A DNA stretch of 64,000 bases, from NCBI GenBank assembly GCA_023935145.1, contig CM043698.1:77581501-77645500 (forward strand), in the 5' to 3' direction. The stretch is from Bretschneidera sinensis. Taxonomy: Eukaryota > Streptophyta > Magnoliopsida > Brassicales > Akaniaceae. A program made the translations under genes and the position numbers. Below the pieces are notes generated by a model. That model saw only the letters and a program-made list of their open reading frames with translations, was not told where the DNA came from and searched no databases. Within the stretch, counting starts at the first letter, position 1; every line of letters begins with the position of its first letter. This document shows positions 34,870 to 46,440 of the stretch, piece after piece.

Positions 34870-37800
34870 GATGACACGTGGACGCGCTAGAGTTAAAGTT
34901 AGAGTCGTTGATTTGAGAGGGCGTGGTAGGCCCCCAATATTTTGACAAGTCAAGGTTGAGTATGGATTTCTGGTTCCTAGAAGGGAACATGTTAATAATA
35001 TGATTAATATTAGTAAATATATGTGAGAATCTAAAGTTAAAAGAGATAAGCTAAGATTAGCTATTACACATGCTCATGAGAAAAGGAATGTAACAGATGA
35101 TAGAGTTGACAACCTATAGTATAGACTTGATGAACAGGCTAGGTCAGTGTCTGAGATTGTTAATCTAGTAATGATGAACGTTTAAAAAGGGGGGAAATGA
35201 GTTTATGCAGAAGATGCAGGGAGATTGTTAAGTTGAATGTGGTGTTGTTTAAAAGATCTATAAATTCTTTTAAGCTTAAGTTTTGAGAGAAACATGTAGA
35301 GAGATTATTTGGTAATTTACCAGTGACTGATAGGAAAATGATCACTTTTATTTCATTCGAGTTAGAAAGAGAAGTTTTAGAATGATGAGAGGATATTCTT
35401 CCAAGGTAAGTGCGGATGTCGATAGACCCTTAACCTGGAATAGATTTAAAGAGGTTTTCCTTGATAACTATTTTTCTTAGACCCCTAGAGCCCAACAAGA
35501 TATAGATTTTATTTATTTGGGGTAAGTGTGTTGATTGTGGCTCAGTATAATAGGAGATTTGTGGCTTTATTGAGGTTTGAACCGAAAATGGTATACCCAA
35601 AGGAGAAGAAGTGTAAGAAGTTCATAGATGAATTATGTTTTAAGGTTTGATCAATACTACCGTACATGAGGCATATGAATTATGTCAGATTGGTGGATAA
35701 ATCATTTCAAATTGAGAGAGATGTGATGAAGTTTAAAAAATAATATTAATAATAAATAAATAAATAATGGTTAAAGAGGCTTAAGCATAAAGGTTATAGA
35801 TGTAGTGGTAGTATGAGTGTACAGGGTGAGAGACCACCCCAAATGAGGCGTTCTTTGTCATAGGGAAATGAAGTACAGAGTCAGAGGAAAGAATGATCTA
35901 TTATTTTTGTAACTCATAATACTTTTGGTGGGACCCTTAATTTGGGAGACAGGTTATGGGAACTGGGAATCACGGCAGAGGGAGTAAGTATGCCACCAAG
36001 AGGAAATGGTAATCTGACGTATGATTGAGAGATAAAAGTTGTTATAAATATATTCAGATAAGATATTTATTTCATAATTGTTCTAATTTGAGGTGTTTTA
36101 TATATAGAAAAAAAAGGTGGACATATCAATGTTGGTTGATCTTGATGCAACCCATTCTTTTGCATCCAGTATTCATATGAAGTCTATTGAAGTGTATATT
36201 AGTCCTTGGATGCAAAATATTTTTATTGAAGTCCTCACTAGAGATAGAGTGATAATCATAAAAAATTTTCAAGGGTTGTGTGATTCGTATCAGTGATAGA
36301 GAAGCTGAAGCTGAGTTATAATTTCATTTAATTTTGAGAATGAATTGGTTGTTGAAGTAATTACGCTTGGGTTGATTGTTCCAGTAAGAAGGTAGTGTTC
36401 AAGATATAGACGTGAGATACTTTCTAACTATCTTATTATTGCTCTGACCACTAGGAGATGATTGAAGAAAGGTTGTGAGGAGTATTTAGCATACATAATG
36501 GATCCTAGAAAGGAAAATATGAAGTTAGAATAAATTTTAGTGGTGAAAGATTATTCTAATATAATTTCTTGATGAGTTGTCTAGGTTGCCTCCAAGTAGG
36601 GAGATTAAATTTTCTATTGATGTGATACCAGGATCATCATATATATTTAATAGCACCCTACAGAATGACATCAACTGAATTGAGAGAGTTGAACATACCA
36701 TTTTAAGAATTGGTGGATAAACAATTTATCTGACATAATGTATTTGGGGAGTCAGGTATTGTTAGTGAAGAAGGAAGATGGAATGATAAGAGTGTGTATA
36801 GGCTACAAATAGTTGAATAAGAACAAATACATTTTTCCCAAGATAAATAAAGGGTTTGAGCAGTGTAAGGAGTAAAAGTGTTTTCTAAGATAAACTTGAG
36901 ATCAAGTTATCACCAATTGAAGATAGAGAATAAAGACGTGCCTAAGACTATTTTTAGGACACATTATAGTCATAAGTTTCTTGTGATGACATTTGGATTT
37001 AAAAATGTTCCAGAAACATTCATGGACTGCATGAATAAAATGTTTGAATCATTTCTTGATAATCTTGTGGTTGTATTCATCAATAACATTTTGATATATT
37101 TTGAGACCAAGGAAGAGCAGGTAAAACCTTTAGAAATTGTGTTGGAGATCTTGAGGAGAAAAAGATTGTATGATATAAGTTCTCTTAGTGTGAATGTTGG
37201 TTGAATGAAATAACTTTTTTGGAACATGTAATATCCGAAAATGGCATAATAGTTGATCCACAAAAGGTAGAGATAATGTTAAGTTGGGAAAAACTAACTA
37301 ATGTAACTGAGAATAGAACCTTCTTGGGATTAGCATGTTACTATAGAAGATTCTTTCAGAAATTTTTATGTAACGTTGTTGAATAGATTGATCAGGAAAG
37401 AGGTGAGATTTGTATGGTAAGGGTAGTATGAGAAAAAATTCCAATTACAAAAAAAAAATGAGATATTGACTACAACACCAATATTGGTGTTTTCCTTCTG
37501 GTGATAAAGGATTTGTGGTGTATAGTGATGCGTCACATCAATGATTGGGATATATGTAACATAGGAAAGCTATGGCCCATACTTCTAGGTGATTGAAGAC
37601 TCATGATGGAAATTACCCTACCTATAACTTATAGTTGGCTGCTATAGTATTTACTTTAAAAGATTTGAGACATCATCTGTATGGAGCCACTTAGGAGATA
37701 TTCATTGGTTACAAGAGTTTAACATACATACCTACCCAGAGAAAGTTGAATTTGAGGTAAAGATGGTGGATGAAGTGGTTTGTGACTATGATTGTACAAT

Positions 37801-38750
37801 TCCCTATCATCCAGAAAAATATGAAGGTGATAGCTGATGCATTGAGTAGAAAGTCTACAGGAAAGTTAACTACAATCGGGAGTTTTGATGTGAAATTAAT
37901 GATAGATTTAGACAAATAAGAATGAAACTAAATATCAGTGATAGAGGAGCATGGTAAACGAATATGGGTGTACAGTCATCCATAGTAAAATGTTTCAGAG
38001 ATGCAAGGTAGAGATGAAAAGATAGAAAAGATTAAGCATTGAATGCTTACTAGAAAGCAATATAAGTTAAAAATTTGAAATTATGGTATCCTGGTCTTGG
38101 AACATAGAAATAGTATTCCCAATAATGCGGAGTTGAGAAAAGAGATAAAAAGGGTGACACATAATGATGTAGATTAATGCAATCAAGTAACAATAAGATG
38201 TATAGATGATAAAGACAGAAATTCTGGTGGTTAGGATTGAAGAAGGATTTTAGAGTATTATAAGATATATTAAGGGCAAGTGTGATGAGTCCTCAATAAG
38301 TTTGGAATGCTTACATGCCATCAATTGAAATTGCTAATAATAATCAGTAACAAACTAATATTGGGATGGCACCGATTGAGGCATTATATGGTCGGAGGTG
38401 TAGAACTCCTTTATGTTAGGAAGAAATGGGAGAGAGAAAAATATTTGGTTCATAAATTATTAAGATAGCAACTAAGAGGATCAAATTGGTTATAGAGACT
38501 GTAAAGCAGCACAGAGTAGACCTCTTGAGTTTCCAGAAGGTGATGGGGTGTATTGAAAAATATCTAAATGAAAAGGTGTATTGAGATTTAAACAGGAAAG
38601 AAAAGCTGAATCTGAAGTATGTGGGACTTTATGAGGTTGTTAAGAAAGTTGGACTAGTTGCGAATAGACTAGATTTGCCTCCAGAATTAAAACGTTTATA
38701 TAATATATTTCATGTTTCACTTTTAAGAAAGTGTGTACATGATGAATATT
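34870..38750 (+). pseudogene. Gypsy element 2 gag-pol remnant
   Basis: Gag is recognisable only in pieces (about 34870-35800). A knuckle-like remnant (C-Y-K...H-N-C) lies near 36048-36085. A protease remnant with DATHSF follows at about 36137-36165; the active-site DSG reads as DLD. RT spans about 36585-37200: SKINLRSSYHQLKI, then TFGFKNVPETFMD. The catalytic motif is changed to FINNIL (about 37078), so both aspartates are asparagines. The RNase H end retains ADALSRKS (about 37833). Integrase retains GMAPIEALYGRRCRTP (about 38363-38410), but about 200 bp of the core present in gypsy element 1 is missing near 38240. Dozens of stops interrupt all frames. Confidence 0.88.
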
Positions 38751-38991
38751 ATAATATTTCGTGCTAAGCTATAGAAATTTAGGAGTTTGGATTTTTATAA
38801 CAGTATGAGGATTTTAGATAAAAAGAACAAGTCTTGTGAAATAAAATATTGTTTAAGTTCTGTGGTGGAATAAGGATGTTGAAGAGATTACATGAATAGT
38901 GTGAGACAAGTATGAAGAAATATTGTTCAATTTGTTCTGGAGGAGAGTAAGGAAAATTTCGGGGACGAAATTTTTGTAAGGTGGGTAGATT

Positions 38992-41580
38992 TTTAATACC
39001 TGTATTCGTAAAGTAAGGGCATAGAAGTAATTTAATAAATTCGACATGAAGTTTAAATAATATAGTTACGCGAAAGATTTAGTATTAAATAAAATATTTC
39101 TTTTGAAAAAAGAAAATTCAGGACGTGGACGTTATTAAAAGAAAAGAAGTAAAAAAAAAAGAAACTTTGGACCTGAACGTCCAGAAGCAAGAAAAGGAAA
39201 GAAAAGAAAAAAAAATATTAAAAAAAGTAAAAAAAAAATCAAAAGTCAAGCAAAAAAAAACGTGGGCAGCACTACTGCCAATTTATGTGAGGTATGGTGA
39301 ATGCCTCACAAGTCTTCAAGCATTGAAGACTTTAGGTCAGTGAGGCAGCCAAAATTTTCAACAAAAATTGTCTATATATATGCATAGCAGGTTCAGGTAA
39401 GTTACGCAAAGAGAGTTCATTTAGTTTTCCTTGAAATTTCTCTGTTTTCTCAAAATACTTGGGAACTCAAAGAAATGCTAGAAGAGCAAAATTTTGAAAG
39501 GATTTTCTACGGAATTGCATAGAGAATCAGGAAAAACTATTAGAAAAATAAAAGGTAATTATATAGTGTTTATTTTTTAATTTCTGACATTTATGAAATT
39601 CCCAGGAAGTCAAAGTGAGAATTTTCAAAGTGTGTGGTTTATATCGAATTGAAGAATAAATTAGAAAATTTATATAAATATGATGTCATATGTTGACGAT
39701 CTACAACCAGGAAAATTTCTAAGAGAAATAGGAAAGGCAAGAACGTGATCCACGGGTAGTTTTAAGAGCTACGTGGTGGTGAGTTGGATTTACTTTAAGT
39801 AGTCTAAATAAAAATGAAAAATTTAGTGATAATATTAAAATAAATTATTAGCTTATGTTGTGGTGATAGATAAAGATTTGGTTGATAACTATGATATGAA
39901 TTTCGGACATGTAGAAAATTATTAGGAGAGAAATAATATTTTTGGGGATAATAAGTTGATTTAATAATAAAACGTTAAGTGAGATTTTTGATGAGTTATA
40001 TTGATGTTTTGATACGAATTTTGAGGAGATGAATTTTTGTGGATCTTGACAAGCTTTAATAGATGGTTTGATGTGATTTTGGAATAAGAGGGATTTAGTG
40101 GAATTTTATATAATTTGATAAAAATCAGGATGATTTGATATGATTTGGGATGAAATTTAGTGGATCTTGGCAAGCATTAATGGATGATTGATATGATTTG
40201 GAATGAAAGGAATTTAGTGGAATTTTTGTTATATAAATTTGAGAATAATCAGGATTGTCAATTTAAGTGTGTTGAATTGATGTTGTTTTTACATTACTGT
40301 TCAGATGCATATTTCATATCATTACTCATATGCATATGCATTAAATGAAAAAGAAAAGAACCGGGAAGGCAGCCGATCTAATGAAAATGAAAGAATCGGG
40401 AAAGCAGCTGGTCTAAATGTGAATGAAAGAACCGGGAGGCCAGCCGGTCTAAGATAATAACAACCTGTCGACAGGTGGGAAGACGTTCCCATCATAATCA
40501 TTCATGCACTGCATCTGTTTTAATTATTGATGCATTATTGAAATACTAATGTGTGATGTATTAATTGTGAATATAATTATAGATGATTGAGTCTTACAGA
40601 AAGAGACAATTATGATGATAAGATTATTGAAATGTTGAGATGTGGAGTATTATTGTGAATATAATTATAGATGATTGAGTCTTACAGAAAGAGACAATTA
40701 TGATGATAAGATTTTTGAAATGTTGAGATGTGGAGTATTATTGTGAATATAATTATAGATGATTGAGTCTTACAGAAAGAGACAGTTATGATGATAAAAT
40801 TATTGAAATGCTGAGATGTGGTGTATTATTGTGAATATAATTATAGATGATTGAGTCTTACAGAAAGAGACAATTATGATGATAAGATTATTGAAATGTT
40901 GAGATGTGGAGTATTATTGTGAATATAATTATAGATGATTGAGTCTTACAGAAAGAGATAGTTATGGCGATAAGACGATTGAAATGCTGAGATGTGGTGT
41001 GTTATTGTTATGGTGATAAGAACTATCTAAAGGGTAGACTTTATGATGTGAACCTCATTACGAGGTAATTACGAGATTGTTGGTGGTATTAAGGTGAACA
41101 AATAAATAAAAGGAAGAGATTGATAGAGAATAAATATCATGACATATGTAATGATAGTAGAGTGCTAATATCGAGTGTATGGGATATAAAATGATTAAAT
41201 ATTAAAAGACTATTTATACAAATAAGTACTTTTAGTAAATTTAATTCACTGAACTTGTGAAACTCACTCCTCATTGTACAATGATTTTCAGGTAGCAGGC
41301 TTGACAAATTGTTTGGTGAGTTGAAGTTCAGAAGAAATCATTTTTCTGTAAGCCACGTGTGTGTCATCATCCTCAGACTAAAGAGATAAATAAAATGAAA
41401 AAAAATTATTGGTAAATATTCATGTATTTTACATTGTATAGAATGTTAAACGATCATATTGATGTAAAATTTCTTTTGGTTTTTATTTATATCTCGTTGT
41501 TGCATATATGTATCGTGTTGGGATTCTCAAAATGTGATGATACTGTTTCGGGGGTGGCCAACCCGAGATGGGTCGTTACA
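38992..41580 (+). repeat. 3' LTR of gypsy element 2 (2589 bp)
   Basis: It starts TTTAATACCTG (G to T in the second base of the expected TG) and ends GTCGTTACA. It carries three copies of the AACCGGG-type repeat (40357-40455), a perfect double palindrome (40463-40490) and five exact 88-bp periods at 40582, 40670, 40758, 40846 and 40934, two more than in the 5' LTR. It is preceded by the conserved CGGGGACGAAATTT block. Confidence 0.93.
40582..41021 (+). repeat. 88-bp tandem repeat inside the LTR (five copies)
   Basis: Units begin GATGATTGAGTCTTACAG and repeat with a period of exactly 88 bp. The matching array in the 5' LTR (33948-34211) has three copies. The units encode nothing evident. The copy-number difference between two LTRs that were identical at insertion shows expansion or contraction after integration. 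Confidence 0.93.
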
Positions 41581-44408
41581 AAACTATCTGATATCATCTA
41601 CTGATTTATTGATGAAACTTTAACTTATAATCGAGTTGACTAATTTTTGGCTGTTTGATTGAAAACCGTTTGGTCTAAATTCAAAATTGTCCGGTACCAT
41701 TGTCCACGTCTGGTAACAACAACAAACTGAGGACAGATGTTAAATAATTAATATGAAATTAGAATACCATATAAATATAATAAATATTTATAAAATTCAT
41801 AATTTATAAAATATATAAACATATATAATGTACAAAATCCCTAAAAATATTTTTCATGGTACATAATTTAAAATTTTCATTAATTTATTTAATTTCATAA
41901 ATGAGTATATTCATGGTTATTCACCTATTTCCTAGTGGCTCTCTAAAACGTCAATCAATAAAGATAATTATTAAACACTCAACCTTTGTATCGCTGGACT
42001 CGTGAAAACTGTCTGATATAATCTAATGATTTATTCACGAATATTTTACTTATACTCAAGTTGACTAATTTTTTATTGTTTGATTGAAAACTGTATTGTC
42101 TAAATTCAAAATTGTCCAGTACCATTGTCCACGTCTGGTAACAACAACTAACTGATGTCTGATGTTAAATAATTAATATGAAATTAAAATACCTTACAAA
42201 TATAATAAATATTTATAAAATTCATAATTTATAAAATACATAAACATATATAATTTATAAAATTCCTAAAAAGATTTTTATGGTACATAATTTAAGATTT
42301 TCATAAATTTATTGATTTCATATATGAGTATATTCATGGTTGTTTACCTATTTCCTATTGGCACTCTAAAACAACAATCAATAAAGATACTTACTAAAAA
42401 CTTAACCGTCCCTTGTATGGTTTGATTAGTGAAAACAGTTTGATATCATCTACTGATTTATTCATGAAATTTTAACTTATAATCGAGTTGACTATTTTTT
42501 GACTGTTTGATTGAAAACTGTATAGTCTAAATTCAAAACTGTCCGGTACCATTGTCCACGTCTGGTAACAACAACTAACTGATGACTGATGTTAAATAAT
42601 TAATATGAAATTAAAATACCATATAAATATAATAAATATTTATAAATTCATAATTTTTAAAATATATAAACTTATATAATGTACAAAATCCCTTAAAAGA
42701 TTTTTCATTGTACATAATTTAAAATTTTCATAAATTTATTTGATTTCATATATGAGTATATTCATGGTTGTTCACCTATTTCCTAGTGGCTCTCTAAAAC
42801 AACAATCAATAAAGATACTTATTAAATTCTCAACCTTTGTATGGTTGGACTGGTGAAAACTGTCTGATATAATCTAATGATTTATTCATGAATATTTTAC
42901 TTATAATCAAGTTGACTAATTTTTTACTGTTTGATTGAAAATTGTATTGTCTAAATTCAAAACTGTCCAGTACAATTGTCCACGTCTGGGAACAACAACA
43001 GACTGATGTCTGATGTTAAATAATTAATATGAAATTAAAATACCTTATTTATAAAATTCATAATTTATAAAATACATAAACATATATAATTTAAAAATCC
43101 CAAGATTTTTCATGAGACATAATTTAAAATTTTCATAAATTTATTTGATGTCATATATGGGTATATTCATGGTTGTTCACCTATATCCTAGTGGCACTCT
43201 AGAACATAAATCAATAAAGATACTTATTAAATACTCAACCCTTGTATAGTTGGACTAGTGAAAACTGTCTTATATCATCTAATGTTTTATTCATGAATAT
43301 TTTACTTATAATCAAGTTGACTAATTTTTTACTATTTGATTGAAAACTGTATTGTCTAAATTCAAAACTGTCTGGTAACAACAACTGACTGATGTGTGAT
43401 GTTAAATAATTAATTTGAAATTATAATACCATGTAAATATAATAAATATTTAAAAAATTCATAATTTATAAAATACATAAACATATATAATTTATAAAAT
43501 CCCTAAACAGATTTTTCATGGTACCTAATTTAAAATTTTCATAAATTTATTTGATTTCATATATGAGTATATTCGTGGTTGTTCACCTATTTCCTATTCG
43601 CACTCTAAAACAACAATCAATAAAGATACTTATTAAATACTCAACCCTTGTATGGTTGGACTACTGAAAATTGTATGATATCATCTAATGATTTATTCAT
43701 GAATATTTTACTTATAATCAAGTTGACTAATTTTTTACTATTTGATTGAAATCTGTATGGTCTAAATTCAAAACTGTCTGCTACCATTGTCCACGTTTGG
43801 TAACAACAACTGACTGATGACTGATGTTAAATAATTAATGTGAAATTAAAATACTATATAAATCTAAATATTTATAAAATTCATAATTTATAAAATGCAT
43901 AAACATATATAAATTACAAAATCCCTAGAAAGATTTTTCATGGTACTAATTTAAAATTTTCATAAATTTATTTGATTTCATATATGAGTATATTCATGGT
44001 TGTTCACCTATTTCCTATTGGCACTCTAAAACAACAATCAATAAAGATACTTATTAAATACTCGACCCTTGTATGGTTGAACTAGTGAAAATTATCTGGT
44101 ATGGTCTATTGATTTATTCATGAAACTTTTACTTATAATTGAGTTGACTAATTTTTGACTGTTTGATTGAAAACCTTATGGTCTAAATTCAAATCTTTCT
44201 GGTACCATAGTCCACGTCTGGTAACAACAACTGACTGATGACTGATGTTAAATAATTAATATGAAATTAAAATACCATGTAAATATATTAAAGTTTTATA
44301 AAATTCGTAATTTATAAAATACATAAACATATATAATTTATAAAATCCCTAAAAAGATTTTTCATGGTATATAATTTAAAATTTTCATAAATTTATTTGA
44401 TTTCATAT
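41581..44408. repeat. Satellite array block 6 and right edge of the array
   Basis: About seven monomers resume in phase with AAACTATCTGATATC. Landmarks occur near 41908, 42330, 42750, 43166, 43574 and 43994. Homology stops abruptly at TTTGATTTCATAT (about 44408), where the next landmark would be due, and unrelated AT-rich sequence follows. This is the visible right boundary of the satellite domain. Confidence 0.93.
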
Positions 44409-45817
44409 TTTAAATTAAAAATACTAATTAAATTTCTTTTATAATATTTATATTTATATATATGTAATCCCATATTAATGTTGCTTGAGTTTTCATTGAT
44501 AAGTTTTTTTATATGTTTAATGTTTCTTGGGCTTTGATTATAAAAAATAAATAAAAAAAATGCTTCTGGGTCTAACAAAATGAAGTGACCTGAAAAAGTA
44601 TGGTTAATATTAATAATTGATAAATTTAAATTTTATAAATAATTATAAATACATAGATAAAACATTTTATATATATATATATTCACACACACTTGTATCA
44701 TATTATTTTGAGTAATAATTTATTTATTACACATAAATAATCCATAACCTGCATTATTTTCATTATTGATATGACTTAAAGTGAAATTTAAAATTATAAA
44801 TACAAGTTAAGAAGAAAAGAAAAAAAAAAAAGGAAGAAGATAAAAATTCAAAAGGTAAAGAAAAAGTGAACAGGAAATATCAGAATGAGAAGACTTCCCT
44901 TTTGGTTTTGCGCATGTATATGTTCTTTTGGATTTTTAATTTATACGATTTAACATCTCTTTCCTATATCATCAATTCTCCTCAGCAATTATTTCGGTTA
45001 TTTTCTCTGACCACTCAATTTCTATATGGTAAAACAGTATCAGTCTCTCTTCTCTCTCTCTTCATTGACTTAACATTCTTTTTTGGATTTTAAATGAAAA
45101 TCTCCACAATCTCTTTATCGGTTGCATCCTCCGATACTAGCAACGATCGACGTTGTCCAGCTCCAGCAACTGCCATGAAAAAGAAAGAAGAAAACAAAGG
45201 AGGTAGTTTGTTAGAATTGATCACCGATGAAAAATGGATTTTTAAGTGAGAAAATTGAGAGTTTTATTTAGTTTGGATTTGTTGATAATGATAAGTTACA
45301 TTTTTTTTTTTGTCAAAGTTACTTTTCTTTTGGTTTAATTCACTTCCTTTTTTTCTTTTTGAGTTTGGAAAATATTCTCATTCATAGGTCCGAGATCCAC
45401 ATCTATGAATTGAAAGGTCCAAACAATCTTTTTTTTTCCTGGATTGATTACAAATCAGAGGAGTTACCCCTATTTATACACTTTTCATGTCTTCAATGGG
45501 TGGATATAATTTAAGTTTCTAAGATCCTTTTAAATAATCAGCATATATTTAATATCTAAAAATATAAGAACATTCTACAAGACTAACCAACAAGTCTTGG
45601 TGAATCTACCACCTCTACCTATTTCAAGACTACATGAGTATCTTCATGCTGAAAATCTTTACAGTTGGTGTACCACCATGCGCAATCGGACTCATCCGAG
45701 ACACTGCCTTGAGCTAATTATCATGCCAAATTTCGAAGTAAATATTGCAGATGAGAAGTTGAACTAAATCTTAACAACCCACCCCAGAAACATGTCTTAT
45801 TCTTAACTTCCCACATC
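44409..45817. other. Intergenic AT-rich region
   Basis: No convincing gene, transposon or RNA was seen. Features noted are a short TA run at about 44672-44684, an AAAAG-rich stretch at 44811-44845, a pyrimidine-rich patch at about 45043-45062 and a small open frame at 45094-45249, listed separately. The part from about 45500 would include the upstream control region of the PELPK-type gene. Confidence 0.6.
45094..45249 (+). other. Small open frame of unknown status (51 codons)
   Basis: An ATG follows a pyrimidine-rich leader that could serve as a 5' UTR. The 51-residue frame has a Ser/Thr-rich start, a Pro/Ala patch (CPAPATA) and a Lys/Glu-rich middle (MKKKEENKGG), and ends with TGA. Codon use looks more gene-like than the surroundings, but the length is close to chance. 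I recognise no family. It could be a first exon, a small peptide gene or noise. Confidence 0.2.
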
Positions 45818-45826
45818 TATAAAAAA
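45818..45826 (+). promoter_or_regulatory. Candidate TATA box of the PELPK-type gene
   Basis: TATAAAAAA within CATCTATAAAAAAGGCC lies 116 bases before the ATG. A start site about 30 bases downstream would give a 5' UTR of roughly 80 bases. This is the only strong TATA-like sequence in the upstream 150 bases. Confidence 0.65.
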
Positions 45827-45933
45827 GGCCATAGCACATGAAAACCAATGCAAAAACAAAAATACAAAGACTTGTTTCAGTTGATAAAACACTTATTGTA
45901 CCCTGAAGCATTATATTGTCTGCTTCTCCAACC

Positions 45934-46401
45934 ATGGCCTATCATCGCCTGTCTTCTCTTATCTTACCACTTCTGCTGATCGGTTTGTCAGCAATAAGCA
46001 GCAATACAATCTTGGCTGGGGCGCGGCATCTGTTGGAGATAACTTTGCCTGAGATTCCTAAACCCGAATTACATGAGCTGCCACCATTGCCTAAGTTTGA
46101 ACTGCCACCATTTTTAACAATTCCAAAACCAGAATTGCCAGAACATCCAAAGCCTGAGACGCCCAAATTGACAGAAGTGCCGAAGTCAGAAATGTCCAAA
46201 TTACCTGAGTTGGCAAAGCCTGAAATGCCCAAGTTGCCTGAACTGCCAAAGCCCGAGATGCTGAAATCGCCTGAGATCCCAAAGCCTGAGATGCCGAAAT
46301 TGCCTGAAGTACCAAAAATGCCTGAATTGCCTAAGCCCACATTGCCTACCATGCCAACTCTTCCTAAGGAAACTCCTACTCATTCAGACACTAGTCCTTA
46401 G
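45934..46401 (+). CDS. Secreted PELPK-repeat proline-rich protein (155 residues)
   Basis: A single exon encodes a short secreted protein. The start is ATG 45934 in the context ACCATGGCC; the upstream in-frame TTG at 45916 is not a plausible plant start. Residues 1 to about 29 form a signal peptide (hydrophobic core LILPLLLIGLSAI) with likely cleavage near ILAGA-RHLL. The rest is Pro/Glu/Lys/Leu-rich, with five PE(L/I/V)PK motifs and variants (PEMPK, PETPK, TEVPK, PELAK) from about residue 38 to 140, then a Ser/Thr-rich tail. The architecture matches the plant PELPK1-type cell-wall proteins, which are linked in Arabidopsis to germination and seedling growth; that role here is inference. Prolines may be hydroxylated. 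No introns, frameshifts or premature stops are seen. It is the only intact host-type gene in the window. Confidence 0.85.
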   Translation: MAYHRLSSLILPLLLIGLSAISSNTILAGARHLLEITLPEIPKPELHELPPLPKFELPPFLTIPKPELPEHPKPETPKLTEVPKSEMSKLPELAKPEMPKLPELPKPEMLKSPEIPKPEMPKLPEVPKMPELPKPTLPTMPTLPKETPTHSDTSP

Positions 46402-46440
46402 AAAAATAAAGTAAAATAAAATCATGTACTTGGTTTCATT
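46402..46440 (+). terminator. Candidate polyadenylation signal region of the PELPK-type gene
   Basis: AATAAA occurs immediately after the stop (about 46405), with AAATAAAATC following at about 46416. Both are A-rich near-upstream elements typical of plant 3' ends. Further AATAAAG at about 46637 is an alternative distal signal. Confidence 0.45.

Larger units (their letters stand above)
32299..41580 (+). mobile_element. Ty3/gypsy element 2, complete structure, inactive
   Basis: A 9.3-kb element with LTRs 32299-34769 and 38992-41580. It has a primer site at 34774-34785 and a perfect 5-bp target duplication AAACT (32294-32298 and 41581-41585) inside the satellite sequence GTGAAAACTGTCTG. Internal order gag, protease, RT, RNase H, integrase identifies it as Ty3/gypsy. 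The internal region is full of stops and the integrase core appears deleted. LTRs differ by several percent over the parts I compared, plus repeat-number changes. Confidence 0.95.

Noticed and set aside
5057..44408. CRISPR-like regularly spaced repeats
   Set aside because: The whole 405-425 bp unit is repeated, with no short constant repeat separated by unique spacers, and the genome is plant.
5057..44408. Assigning the array to the centromere
   Set aside because: Long AT-rich satellite with nested elements is compatible with a centromere, pericentromere or other heterochromatin. The sequence alone cannot distinguish them.
44866..45093. 75-residue hydrophobic open frame
   Set aside because: Phe/Leu/Ser-rich, arising from a T-rich pyrimidine region, with no recognisable domain.
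45942..46352. 136-residue Gly/Ser-rich open frame on the minus strand
   Set aside because: It is the exact antisense of the PELPK-type coding region; the repeats produce a spurious Gly/Ser/Phe-rich frame. The plus strand has the ATG context, signal peptide and TATA box.
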